Of a stretch of 64,000 nucleotides of DNA, positions 45,916-55,831 are shown piece by piece; within the stretch, counting starts at the first letter, position 1; every line of letters starts with the position of its first letter. The notes beneath the pieces were generated by a model. The model was not told the DNA's origin. It searched no databases and saw nothing but the letters and a program-made list of their open reading frames with translations. Source of the DNA: Porphyridium purpureum (taxonomy: Eukaryota > Rhodophyta > Bangiophyceae > Porphyridiales > Porphyridiaceae); the NCBI GenBank assembly GCA_008690995.1, contig VRMN01000003.1:1984001-2048000 (forward strand). Reading direction: 5' to 3'. The translations under genes and the position numbers were made by a program.

Positions 45916-46864
45916 ATGAGCGGTCGGAAGCGGGCGTACTCTGCAAAGGAACCGGGGTCAGCGATACAGCGAGCGACCGCGAGCAGTAAGCGCGCGGCAA
46001 AGTATCACCATAGCAGTATGGGGAAGAAGGAGGGCGCGTGTGGCCCGGATCCGCACGAAAGCGCAGCGTGCATTGACGCGCTGTTCAAGCGCTACCAGGA
46101 GAGCAGCCGAGGAGGTACGTGGTATTGCACTGCAGTGCTGGTGGACTTTGGTTTCGGTATGGGCGGTGTCTCCCAGGATGGAGTGCGGAGACGCTGCACA
46201 GGCGGCATGACAGTGACTGACCTTCTTCACGTTTTGGCCTACGCCGCTGTTTTTTTTCTCTTTCTGTGTCTTTTCTTGCGAATTGCGGGGGCCCATGGGT
46301 GACACGTGTCTGTTCCTCTTGCTCTGTTGCGGGTAAACAGACAAGATAGGGCCCGAGGGTATCCAGAATCTGTGCGACGATTTGGGCATCGACCCAGAGG
46401 AACTGAGCATCTTGGTGTTTGCATGGAGCTTGCGCTGCAAGGTGCCGCTCGAGTTCTCGCGGCAGGAGTGGTGCGATGGACTCAAGCGGTTGAAAGTGGA
46501 CTCGCTCGAGTCGCTCAAGGCCAAAATCAAGGAACTTCCCGAAGTGCTGGAGAATCCAGAGTCGTTCCGTGACTTTTACCAATTCGCGTACAATTTCAAC
46601 AAGCCGCCGGACCAAAAGAGCTTACCGGCTCCCACCGCGCTCGCGCTGTGGACGCTCATCCTCAAAGACCGCTTCAAGTTTCTCGACCTGTGGCTGGAAT
46701 TCCTGAACGACAGGACCCATTCCATCCCGCTCGACACTTATATGCTCCTGCTCGACTTTGTATACAGCATTAATGACGACATGAGCAACTACGACGAGAA
46801 CGGCGCCTGGCCGGTCCTCATTGACGAATTTGTCGAGTGGGCCCAGCCGCGACTCGCTCGGTGA
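45916..46864 (+). CDS. DCN1-like (DCUN1) cullin neddylation factor, two exons
   Basis: DCN1 proteins act as co-E3s that help Ubc12 attach NEDD8 to cullins. Joined exons 45916-46114 and 46341-46864 encode 240 residues. The first exon starts at ATG 45916 and ends in YQESSRGG. The 226-base intron begins GTACGT and ends AAACAG. Splicing restores the domain junction at [18 protein letters not shown]. The PONY (DCUN1) domain continues with [40 protein letters not shown] and [19 protein letters not shown], ending five residues later. The basic N-terminus ([10 protein letters not shown]) replaces the usual UBA domain, and no clear UBA is visible. This is the only firm spliced gene in the window. Confidence 0.92.
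46115..46340 (+). other. Intron of the DCUN1-like gene
   Basis: 226 bases with GT donor (GTACGT at 46115) and AG acceptor (AAACAG ending 46340). A T-rich patch (GTTTTTTTTCTCTTTCTG) sits at about 46249-46267 before the acceptor. Confidence 0.85.
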
Positions 46865-47002
46865 GCCATCTGCAAAAAACGATTCTTACGCACGACGTTG
46901 TCTTCATGTTCAATAAATAGGAACCTTCCACCCACTATACTCACATTCGCGGAGCCACGGAGCTGAATGAAAACTTTTTGAAGGTTTGTTCGTCTTCATA
47001 GC

Positions 47003-48421
47003 ATGGCACAGGGTGCGTTCGTGGGGACACCGACACTGTCGGCACGGCTTGGGCATCCATTCAGTCGGCTCCAGATCGCGGCGCGGCAAGGGAGGTCCGG
47101 TCGCTCGACGCTGGCTGCGCGTCGGTGCAGGGGAACAATTATGTCTGCCGCGGATCAGAGCGTCGCTCACACTGTTGGGTGGACGGCTGTGGCAAAGAAA
47201 ATTGATCCCTTCTGGATGGCGCCCGAGTATGAAACGGGGCCATACCGCTCCTCTCGGCCGTGGGAAATCGAGACGCAACGCCTGTTCGGGCACAAGGAAC
47301 CAGCGCTAACTTTTTACCGCGACACGTTTTTCTGGTGTCCGTACTGCGAAAAAGTGCAGCTGCAGCTGGAGCTCAAGCAGATTCCGTACAAAATCGTCAA
47401 GATCAACATGAATTGCTACGGGAGCAAACCTGCAGAGTTTCTGCGCAAAGTGCGCAACGGGTTGCTCCCTGCAGTCGAGATGAACGGCGAGGTATTTGTC
47501 GAGTCAACCGACATCATGTACCTAATTGAAAACAGATTTGCGTCCCACCATCCGCTTTTGCCACCGAAAACAGACCGTCAACGAAGCGGGGACGTGGACC
47601 GAATGATGAAACTCGAACGCAATCTTGCAGGGAGTTGGCTGAATCTGCTGCGAGGCGGTGGGATGCTGAGTGCACTGGGGCGCCGCGCCATTCAACAGGA
47701 TCTAGACGAAGTCAATGAGACGCTTGGCCTCTACTCTGATGGACCCTTTTTCCTCGGTGGAAACGAGCCGTCCTTGGTTGATGTGCAGTATTGCAGTTTC
47801 CTGGAAAGGATCGCTGCGTCAGTGCCCTATTTCCAGGGTCTCGAGGTGGTCGGTACGGGCCGCTGGCGCCATATTGAAGCATGGTTTGAAGGTATGGACA
47901 GCGTCCCAGCGTACCGTCACTTGAAAGGCGACGCGTACACGCACGTGCGCGCACTTCCACCGCAAATTGGGAGATGCCCCATCGTGGAGAGTGCCAAGCC
48001 TTTTGTTGATCGCGTCGAGAGCGCTCCCTTGAAACAAGTACTGCTTTTCACTGACGAAAATCGGGCAGACAGGCACGAAGCTGCGGCAGCCATTTGCCGC
48101 AACTATGCTGCAGTCACTCGAGATGCCATGAAAGGCGCGCAGATCTCTGCAGACGATGTGGCTTTTGAAAGGCTCTTTGACGCCGCTTTGCAGTGTGCAG
48201 CTGTCGCGCTGGTTGACGGCCCCGAGGCGGCTCGTGCGACATACCAGCAAAGCGCACCGGCGTTTGCAGCTTCTGGACGCCTGGACAATCTTGCGGCTGC
48301 TCTTGCGTATGAGGCTCGCCGTGTGTGCACTCCCCGAGACATGAGTGTTGCCGCGGCTCCTTTGTTTCAGGGCGCGCTCAACTTTGTCCGTGCCGAACTT
48401 GGCGCGGCGCGTGCATCCTAA
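47003..48421 (+). CDS. Plastid glutathione S-transferase-like protein with CPYC site and extra C-terminal domain
   Basis: GSTs with a Cys-Pro-Tyr-Cys active site (lambda, omega, DHAR and related types) do glutathione-dependent thiol chemistry. The 472-residue protein starts at ATG 47003. Residues 1-50 are basic and Ser/Ala-rich (plastid transit type). The thioredoxin-fold N-domain is at about 100-180: FYRDTFFWCPYCEKVQLQLE (Cys112, Cys115), then FVESTDIMYLIENRF. The all-helical GST C-domain follows (about 185-310, GGNEPSLVDVQYCSFLERIA). After residue 325 there is an additional helical region of about 145 residues (DAALQCAAVALVDG, LAAALAYEARRVC) not part of a GST. That makes it a fusion-like form. 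Its partner domain is not recognised. Confidence 0.85.
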   Translation: MAQGAFVGTPTLSARLGHPFSRLQIAARQGRSGRSTLAARRCRGTIMSAADQSVAHTVGWTAVAKKIDPFWMAPEYETGPYRSSRPWEIETQRLFGHKEPALTFYRDTFFWCPYCEKVQLQLELKQIPYKIVKINMNCYGSKPAEFLRKVRNGLLPAVEMNGEVFVESTDIMYLIENRFASHHPLLPPKTDRQRSGDVDRMMKLERNLAGSWLNLLRGGGMLSALGRRAIQQDLDEVNETLGLYSDGPFFLGGNEPSLVDVQYCSFLERIAASVPYFQGLEVVGTGRWRHIEAWFEGMDSVPAYRHLKGDAYTHVRALPPQIGRCPIVESAKPFVDRVESAPLKQVLLFTDENRADRHEAAAAICRNYAAVTRDAMKGAQISADDVAFERLFDAALQCAAVALVDGPEAARATYQQSAPAFAASGRLDNLAAALAYEARRVCTPRDMSVAAAPLFQGALNFVRAELGAARAS

Positions 48422-49625
48422 ATGTTTCGCCTCGCGGAAGACCGAACCGAGATTTCAAAAGGTTTTGTTTCTTGCCAAGCCATTCCTTGTTTGTCGGAGC
48501 ACGTAGAGGTCAAGCATGCTGCTGAACTCCATGGACAGCTGACACCTAAACACACTGAACAAGCCGCCTGGCGGGGACGGGCTGACGTGCGTGAGACTGT
48601 GTTTTAAAGTTACAAAATGGGGTACAATCGAACCGTTCACACATTGTGCTACGAGGAGCCCGCTCTCCAAGCAGGCGTGTTGGTGATGGTATCTGTGAGG
48701 TCGTGGACAGTGCTCGACTGCTCAAGGAGACAGGGAACCACGCAGAAAGCCGGAAGCTACGCTGTTGCGTCGGCACAGACGATCTCCTTGTCAGTAAAAA
48801 CAGTAGAGCGAGAAACAACGCCAGTGAGTCTATACTCACGATGCGCGACCGCCGACGGTGTTGAATGACGCAGGTCACCGCCACCTTTGGCAACACATGC
48901 GGCATGCATGTCGCGACCCAGACACCGCTCTGCTCTTCTGCTCTTCCACAACCCACCACTTGCCCTGCTGCTTCAACCCGTCTAACCACGCCCCGCCCGA
49001 GGTACAGTCCGGCACGAACCGCCACTGAACACACACGCGGTACACACCGTACCTTATTAGAAACACCGCGCGCGGTAAACCGAACCGATAAGGAAACCGG
49101 TTGGGAGGCAGCGTGTACGTGGCTCGCCGACGCTCCCAGATACACGAAGGCGGGACGAGGACCGCCAGAACCGCGCGCGTGGCCGGTAGAACATTAGCCA
49201 ACCCGGCTTGTGCTGTGTTTGGGAATGAGAAAGGGTAACTAAATGTTTTGGTGGGGGTACAGTTGCTTCCTAGCCACGGAACTCTTTCATGGCGTGGGGT
49301 GTTCAGTTGGCGATTAGGAATAACAAAATGAAGAAGAAGAGGGGAGAAAATACGAGGAGGGAATGCTGGGAGTGTTGGTGAAAGGGGAAGACGGGTGAAG
49401 GGTTGGATCGAGGGAGGGGTGTGTGAGGAACGGAGGCGTGTCGGGAAAGGGAAGGGGGGGGGAAGAGGGGGGTAGATTCGTGGGATAGATGAGTGGGAGT
49501 GCGTGTGTGTAGTGCATGCATGGTTGTGCGCGTTAGGTGAGGGGAGGGTAGTATTGTGCAAAAGGGGTAGAGGCGGTGGGGAGGGCGGCGGGGACACGCC
49601 GGGGTGTGTGGGTGACGCGTGCAAG
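48422..49625. other. Clathrin heavy chain upstream region
   Basis: 1.2 kb with no supported gene. Two exact GTACAGT copies lie at 49002-49008 and 49257-49263. From about 49300 to 49490 the plus strand is a G/A-rich tract. Long minus-strand frames over this part are Pro/His/Ser-rich translations of the tract. Confidence 0.5.
49310..49490 (+). repeat. G/A-rich (polypurine) tract upstream of clathrin heavy chain
   Basis: About 180 bases of strongly purine-biased plus strand (GAAGAAGAGGGGAGAAAAT, GGAAAGGGAAGGGGGGG). Similar to the tract before eIF5. Confidence 0.7.
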
Positions 49626-52600
49626 ATGGCCGAGACACAGCAGCCGTTGAGGCTGCAGGAGGTGGCGAATCTGGCGGCGATCGGGGTGCCGCAGCACGCG
49701 CTGACGTTCAGCACGCTGTCGATCGAGTCGGACCGGTACATTGTCGCGCGCAATGTGCCCGAGGCGCAGCTCATTGTGGTCGACATGACAAAGCCCTCGC
49801 AGCCGATCCGCCGCAGCGTGGCCGCAGATTCCGCGCACATGAATCCAAAGACAAGCGTGATGGCCCTCAAGACGGGATCGACGCTGCAGCTCTTTGACAT
49901 GGACGCGCAGAAGCAGGTCAAGCAGGTGCAGGTGATGGAAAAGGTCGTCTACATGACGTGGATTTCCGAGATCACGTTAGGTGTTATCACAGACTCCGCC
50001 GTGTACCACTGGGCAGCAAACGACGCGTCGGAGCCAGTCAAGATGTTTGATCGGCACGAGAACCTCAAAGGCACGCAGATCATTTCGTACAAGGCCGACG
50101 CCAGCGAGCAGTGGCTCTGCGTGACGGGCATCGGCAGCGGCAAGGATGGCAATGTGAAAGGCGCAATGCAACTATTCTCAGTGGACAAGCGCATGTCGCA
50201 GGCATTGGAGGGCCACGCGTGTGCGTTCAAGACGCTGCACATGGAAGGTCACCCGTCTATTTTATTTGCGTTTGCGAGCAAGTCCAAGACCTCTGGCCAG
50301 AGCAAGTTGCATGTGATCGAAGTGGGTCATGAGAACAAACCCGAGGGTGCGCCCAAGTTTGGGCGCAAGTCGTCGCCCATATTCTTTCCACCAGAAATGG
50401 GAGACCAGGACTTTCCCGTCAATTTGCTCTCGCATCCCAAGGGCAGCCTGCTGTACATGTTCACCAAAGCGGGCTACTTGCATATCTTTGATCTTGAGTC
50501 TGGTTCTGCCATTTACATGAACCGTATCTCGGAGACCACCATGTTTGCGCAGTGCACGGTGCCAGACGCGCACGCCGTGATGGCTGTCAATCGAGGAGGC
50601 GCCGTGCTGCGTGCATCATTGCTCGACGACCGCGTCATCCCGTACGTGACGTCCAAGCTGAAGGATGTCGAGCTGGCGATTCGGCTAGCATCACGGAACG
50701 GATTCCCGGGAGCCGAAAGCGTCTTTGTAGAACAGTTTAACGAGCTGTACGCGTCGGGTCAATTCAGTGATGCGGCGGTGGTGGCAGCCGAATCACCCGC
50801 GGGCTTTTTACGCACGCCAGATACCATTGAGCGTTTTCGCGCCTGCCCGCCGCCAGAGCCCGGCATGCCCAGCGCGCTTCTGATGTATTTTCAGACACTG
50901 CTGACGCGTGGCGCGCTGAATGAAATCGAGTCGGTAGAGATCGCGTACATGGTAGTTCAACAGGGGAAGGCTCACCTGCTTGAGAAATGGATCCGTGAGG
51001 ATAAACTGACCCCGACAGAGCAGCTTGGTGAGCTGGTAAAGCAGGGCAACCCGATCATGGGTCTGGCTGTATTTATCAAGGCTCAAGCACATCATAAGGT
51101 GATCCAGAGCATGATAGAAACCGGGCAGACGTCCAAGGTGGTGGCATACGCTCAGAAGGTCGGGCTTTCTTTGGACGCGCAGGAGATTGTGCAGCTTGCG
51201 AACAACATTTCACCCTCCGCAGCGCTTGAACTTGCGAATGCCATGTCGCGCGCGGTCATCCCAGCATCGCGCTCTGCAGTGGCCGAGAAAATCGCAGCAG
51301 AGGCGCAGCAAATGTTTGACATGTTCATGAGTCGCGGTATGCTGTCTGAGGCCACTGCGTACTGCCTTGACAATCTCAAAGACGACGCGCCCGAGTTTGG
51401 CGAGCTTACCACAAAAGTACTAGAAGCAAACTTGATGAACGCACCACAGGTTGCAGACATGATTTTGAGCCAGGACCTATGGCACCACTACCACAAGCAA
51501 AAGATTGCCATGCTGTGCGAGCGCCAGGGTCTATTCCAGCATGCGCTGGAAAACTACACCGACCTGGAAGACATCAAGCGCGTGATTTCAAACACGCATG
51601 TTCTGAATCCAGCTTGGCTGCTCAACTTTTTTGGCACAATGCAGCCGGAACACGGTGTCGAGTGTCTTGATGAGCTCACGAAAACCAACCCCAAGGCCAA
51701 CCTGCAATTGTGCATTATGATTGCAGCAAAGTACACCGAGCAGTTCGGAGCAAAGCGGCTTATGGAAATTTTCGGCGCCATGAAGGCAAACGAAGCGCTG
51801 TACTTGTATCTCGGCGCGATTATCAACTTCTCGGACGACCCGGAAGTGCACTTCAAGTACATTGAAATTTCATGTAGCCCAGGTGTGGCTCAGTTTTCGG
51901 AAGCGGAGCGCGTGACGCGAGAGTCTAACTACTATGATCCAGAGCGAGTCAAGACATTCCTCATGACCACAAAGCCGAAAGATCCGCGTCCGCTGATCAA
52001 TGTGTGCGACCGCTTCGGCTACATCCCGGAAATGGTCAAGTTCATGGTGAAGAATGGGCAAATCAAGTTTGTGGAGGGCTTCGTGCAGCGTATCAACCCG
52101 TCGCGCTGTCCGATTGTCGTGGGTGCGCTGTTGGACCTGGACCGAAGCGAGGAATCGATCCAAAAGCTGATCATGTCGGTGAAGAATCACATTCCGGTGA
52201 CGGCGCTGGTCACCGAATGCGAGAAGCGCGGCAAAATCAAAATGCTTTTGCCGCTACTCGAGTCACTCGTGGCAGACGGCTCGACAGAGGTTGAAGTGCA
52301 CACGGGTATCGCGAAATGCTACATTGAAACCAACAACACGCCTGAGCACTTTTTGAACACGAACATGTACTATGACTCGCGCGCAGTGGGAGCATTCTGC
52401 GAAAAGCGCTACCCAGCATTCGCAGTGCTATCGTACGCGCGCGGTAAGTGCGACGAGGAGCTTTTGGAAGTGACGAACACGCACGCGCTCTTCAAGGAGC
52501 AAGCCAAATATCTCGTTGACCGAGCTTCGCCGGAGCTCTACGCGCTTGTGCTTACACCGGGCAACGTGCACATGCGCCAGGTTGTGGACCAAATGATCCA

Positions 52601-54998
52601 GTACGCGCTGCCGCAGGTGACCGAGCCCGAGAAAATTGGTGCCACGGTCAAGGCTTTCATGACTGCCGACTTGCCGGATCTGTTGATCGAAATGCTAGAG
52701 CGACTGGTACTGCAATCGTCCAACTCGGTATTCACGCGTAACACGAATCTGCAGAATCTGCTTATCCTGACCACCATTCGCGCAGACAAGGAGCGTGCCA
52801 TGGAGTATATCCGGCGGCTCGAGAACTATGACGCTGGCGACATTGCGGAACTGTGCTTGCAGGCCGGCATGTTTGAGGAAGCTTTCACCATCTACGTTCG
52901 CTTTGAGAAATACGTGGAGGCCATCAAGGTTTTGCTGGACGATAAGCAGATCCACGACTTTGTGCGCGCCGAAGAATTTGCTCTGCAGCGTGGCGACGAG
53001 CATTTAGAGGTTTGGTCAGCGCTGGCCTCGGCGCAGTTGCGCGCTGGCAAGATCAGCGCAGGTGTGAAGTCGTTAATGAAGGCCAAGGATGGATCGGCAG
53101 CGCAGGTTGAGCTGGTGGTCACGTCTGCGAGGGAGCACGCCAGCCACGCCGACTATGACGTTGTGATCAAGTATTTGAAGACGGTGCGAAACAAGTCGAA
53201 AGATATTCGCATGGTGGACACTGAAATTGCGTACGGTCTGTGCAGGCAGAACAAGCTCGGCGATTTGGAGGAGATGATTGGTTTGCCGAACGCGGCCGAC
53301 TTTGAGGAGGTTGCGGAGCGATGCATGGACGAGGAACTATACACGGCGGCGAAGATCGTTTTGTCGCATGTCAAGGACTTTGGGCGGCTGGCAGTGGTTC
53401 TCGTGCGGCTGGGTGAGTTTCAGGCGGCCGTGGAAGCCGCGAAGAAGGCAGATCGCGTCCATGCGTGGAAAATGGTTTGCTTTGCGTGTGTCGACGCAGG
53501 CGAATTTCGCCTGGCGCAACAGTGTGGTCTGAAAGTGGTTGTTGAAGCAGGTGAGTTGCCGGAGGTGATCACGTATTACGAGGAGCGCGGCCACTTTGAG
53601 CGCCTGATGGATATGTTGGATGCTGGGCTCTCCCTCGAGCGTGCGCACCAGGGCATGTTCACGGAAAATGGCGTCTTGTACACAAAGTACCGCAGCCACA
53701 CCGAACCCAACTCCACGCGCGTCATGGATTATATGAAGATGTGGTGGCGTAAGGCCAACGTTCCGCGACTGATCCGCGCATGCGAGACTGCGTGGCTCTG
53801 GGCTGAGGCCGTGTACTTGTACATGGCGTACGAGGAGTTTGACAACGCGGCCAAGGTGATGATGGAGCACGGCCCCAGTGCCTGGAACGCCAACACGTTT
53901 ACGGATGCGATTTCGAGGGCTGGCTCATTGGACGTGATGTACAAAGCGGTTCGCTTTTACATTTTGGAGCACGCCGAACTTGTGAACGACTTGCTGTACG
54001 TTCTCGCACCGAAAGCCGAAGCGACTAGGCTGATGGGCATTTTGCGTGGCTCTTACAAGGATGTGTACGGCGAGCTGGGTATTTTGCCGCTTTGCAAACC
54101 CTTCCTCAACAAGGTGCAGGAGCAAGATGTACCAGAGATCAACACTGCCATGAATGATATTCTGATAGCGGAGGGTGACGTGGACGCGTTGCGTGACAGC
54201 GTGGGTACGTTTGAAAACTTTGAGCAAATTGCACTGGCTCGCAAGCTCGAGTCGAATGAGCTCATCGCGTTTCGTCGTGTTGGTGTTGAGCTGTTCCGCA
54301 AGAACGCCAAGTTTGAGCAGGCCATCGAGGTTTCAAAGCGCGATCGCCTGTGGAAGGACATGATCGAAAGTGTTTCTGCATCGGACGACCCCGAAATCAT
54401 GGAAGATGCGATCAAGTTCTTCGTGGAGCAAGGTCTGCGCGAATGCTTCACCGCGCTGCTGTTCGCGTGCTTCGAGACGTGCCCGCCGGACCTCGCGCTT
54501 GAGTATGCCTGGATGTACGATTTGATTGACTTTGCGATGCCCTTCTTGATTCAGACTATGCGCGAGATTGGGCAGCGCCTCATGGGCCTGGAAGAGGAGT
54601 CCAAGGAGCAGCGTCAGATCGAGCAGGACAAGATTCAAGAGGAAGAGGACGAGATCAATGATGATCCGTCTGTGCTGCTGTTTGGCGTGGGCCACCACGG
54701 CAAGGGCGACCAGCCACTGCAGATAGGCTACACGCCGGGCGTCGCCGCGCCGTCCGGACCCATGGCTGCTGGAGCTGTGCCACAGATTGGGTGGGTGCCG
54801 CAACCGCAGGCAACCTACAATATGGCAGCTTACCAGACACAGGCCGCGTACCAGACACGGGCGGCGCAAGCGCAGCAAGCAGCCTACATGACTCAGGCAT
54901 ATAGGACACGACAGGCGCAAGCTGCATCGCAGGCGTATGCCACCCGAATGGCTCAAGCATATGCCACGAACGCGCAGTATCAGACTCAAAAACGGTGA
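49626..54998 (+). CDS. Clathrin heavy chain
   Basis: Forms the triskelion legs of clathrin coats on endosomes, trans-Golgi and plasma membrane. From ATG 49626 the protein has 1,790 residues, about 110 longer than the usual 1,675. The N-terminal beta-propeller runs through LQEVANLAAIGVPQHALTFS, SDRYIVARN and KTSVMALKTGSTLQLFDMDA. The repeated CLH alpha-zigzag leg fills residues 500-1,550, and the trimerisation end is LEYAWMYDLIDFAMPFLIQT. The extra tail (after the acidic EEEDEINDDPS stretch) is rich in Gln, Ala, Tyr and Thr, with repeated AYQTQ/AYQTR-like words. It is intronless in a single 5.4 kb frame. The Q-rich tail is unusual and lies where light chain or Hsc70 contacts occur in animals. 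Confidence 0.97.
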   Translation: MAETQQPLRLQEVANLAAIGVPQHALTFSTLSIESDRYIVARNVPEAQLIVVDMTKPSQPIRRSVAADSAHMNPKTSVMALKTGSTLQLFDMDAQKQVKQVQVMEKVVYMTWISEITLGVITDSAVYHWAANDASEPVKMFDRHENLKGTQIISYKADASEQWLCVTGIGSGKDGNVKGAMQLFSVDKRMSQALEGHACAFKTLHMEGHPSILFAFASKSKTSGQSKLHVIEVGHENKPEGAPKFGRKSSPIFFPPEMGDQDFPVNLLSHPKGSLLYMFTKAGYLHIFDLESGSAIYMNRISETTMFAQCTVPDAHAVMAVNRGGAVLRASLLDDRVIPYVTSKLKDVELAIRLASRNGFPGAESVFVEQFNELYASGQFSDAAVVAAESPAGFLRTPDTIERFRACPPPEPGMPSALLMYFQTLLTRGALNEIESVEIAYMVVQQGKAHLLEKWIREDKLTPTEQLGELVKQGNPIMGLAVFIKAQAHHKVIQSMIETGQTSKVVAYAQKVGLSLDAQEIVQLANNISPSAALELANAMSRAVIPASRSAVAEKIAAEAQQMFDMFMSRGMLSEATAYCLDNLKDDAPEFGELTTKVLEANLMNAPQVADMILSQDLWHHYHKQKIAMLCERQGLFQHALENYTDLEDIKRVISNTHVLNPAWLLNFFGTMQPEHGVECLDELTKTNPKANLQLCIMIAAKYTEQFGAKRLMEIFGAMKANEALYLYLGAIINFSDDPEVHFKYIEISCSPGVAQFSEAERVTRESNYYDPERVKTFLMTTKPKDPRPLINVCDRFGYIPEMVKFMVKNGQIKFVEGFVQRINPSRCPIVVGALLDLDRSEESIQKLIMSVKNHIPVTALVTECEKRGKIKMLLPLLESLVADGSTEVEVHTGIAKCYIETNNTPEHFLNTNMYYDSRAVGAFCEKRYPAFAVLSYARGKCDEELLEVTNTHALFKEQAKYLVDRASPELYALVLTPGNVHMRQVVDQMIQYALPQVTEPEKIGATVKAFMTADLPDLLIEMLERLVLQSSNSVFTRNTNLQNLLILTTIRADKERAMEYIRRLENYDAGDIAELCLQAGMFEEAFTIYVRFEKYVEAIKVLLDDKQIHDFVRAEEFALQRGDEHLEVWSALASAQLRAGKISAGVKSLMKAKDGSAAQVELVVTSAREHASHADYDVVIKYLKTVRNKSKDIRMVDTEIAYGLCRQNKLGDLEEMIGLPNAADFEEVAERCMDEELYTAAKIVLSHVKDFGRLAVVLVRLGEFQAAVEAAKKADRVHAWKMVCFACVDAGEFRLAQQCGLKVVVEAGELPEVITYYEERGHFERLMDMLDAGLSLERAHQGMFTENGVLYTKYRSHTEPNSTRVMDYMKMWWRKANVPRLIRACETAWLWAEAVYLYMAYEEFDNAAKVMMEHGPSAWNANTFTDAISRAGSLDVMYKAVRFYILEHAELVNDLLYVLAPKAEATRLMGILRGSYKDVYGELGILPLCKPFLNKVQEQDVPEINTAMNDILIAEGDVDALRDSVGTFENFEQIALARKLESNELIAFRRVGVELFRKNAKFEQAIEVSKRDRLWKDMIESVSASDDPEIMEDAIKFFVEQGLRECFTALLFACFETCPPDLALEYAWMYDLIDFAMPFLIQTMREIGQRLMGLEEESKEQRQIEQDKIQEEEDEINDDPSVLLFGVGHHGKGDQPLQIGYTPGVAAPSGPMAAGAVPQIGWVPQPQATYNMAAYQTQAAYQTRAAQAQQAAYMTQAYRTRQAQAASQAYATRMAQAYATNAQYQTQKR

Positions 54999-55831
54999 TG
55001 GTAGTGGTTGAGAAGGCCAATGGGAGTAGATTTGCTCACGATCTAGCGTAAGTCTTTGTATCAAACGAAACACTTTGTCCTTTTGAAGAAATGAAAAGAA
55101 AAGAAGACCGAATCTTTGCTGTTGTCGAGGGCCGAAAATCCGTCCCGGTTCGCTTGAGTCGCGACGGAGCGTGCACATTCTTTTCCCGTCTGTCCAAGGA
55201 CACAGGAGAGATCGAATTGCAAACATGTTCGACGCATCCATTTACCATTTCGTGCGGGAAATTTAGGGAAGTGTCCTTTGTTTGACGAGTTGGGCAGCCA
55301 TACCCCCAAATTCACAGGAGGAAAAAGAAAAAAAAAATAATAAGAAGCATTTGAAGAAACAGGTGCTTTTCTGCCTCTTGATGTTGTCGAAGGCTGCACC
55401 TGCAGGTTCGCTTCCCCGTAACGAAACGAAGCTCCTTGCGCAGGAGATCGCGCCGCTGGTCAGAGTCTCCAGATACGGTGCGTGTGCCTGCAGTCACCGA
55501 ATGCGGAACATCCTTCCCGCTCGTAGCTTCCTCTTGGTCGACGTCTTACGCCAGCAGCTCCAGATTGTGTTCAAACCGAATCAAGTCGTCTCTGAGCGTG
55601 CCCTTAAGCTAGCATTGAAAAGAGGAGCTTCCTGACAGCGTCTTGAAGTTGTGGAACTGAATAAGTCGTCCTATTAATGCTGCGCTTCTAGAGTTCTCCT
55701 CCCCAACAACACACACATGAGCGGAACTTTGCGCCAGAATGCGGTTTTCTCAGCTCTAGAAGGAACTGACCTCACGTTCTGATCCCACTTAAACAGGCTT
55801 TACACTTAGAATACAATCAGTCCAGTTTCTT
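54999..55831. other. Convergent 3' intergenic region (clathrin / IBtk-like)
   Basis: 833 bases. Both flanking genes end here. Exon-like sequence on the minus strand near 55555-55615 (LKGTLRDDLIRFEHNLELL, flanked by TAG and GTAAGA) hints at a small spliced gene, but no complete frame can be built. Confidence 0.35.

Noticed and set aside
48875-49921. 348-residue minus-strand frame over the clathrin promoter
   Set aside because: It is mostly Pro/Ser/Thr/His from the purine tract and overlaps the clathrin N-terminal coding region.
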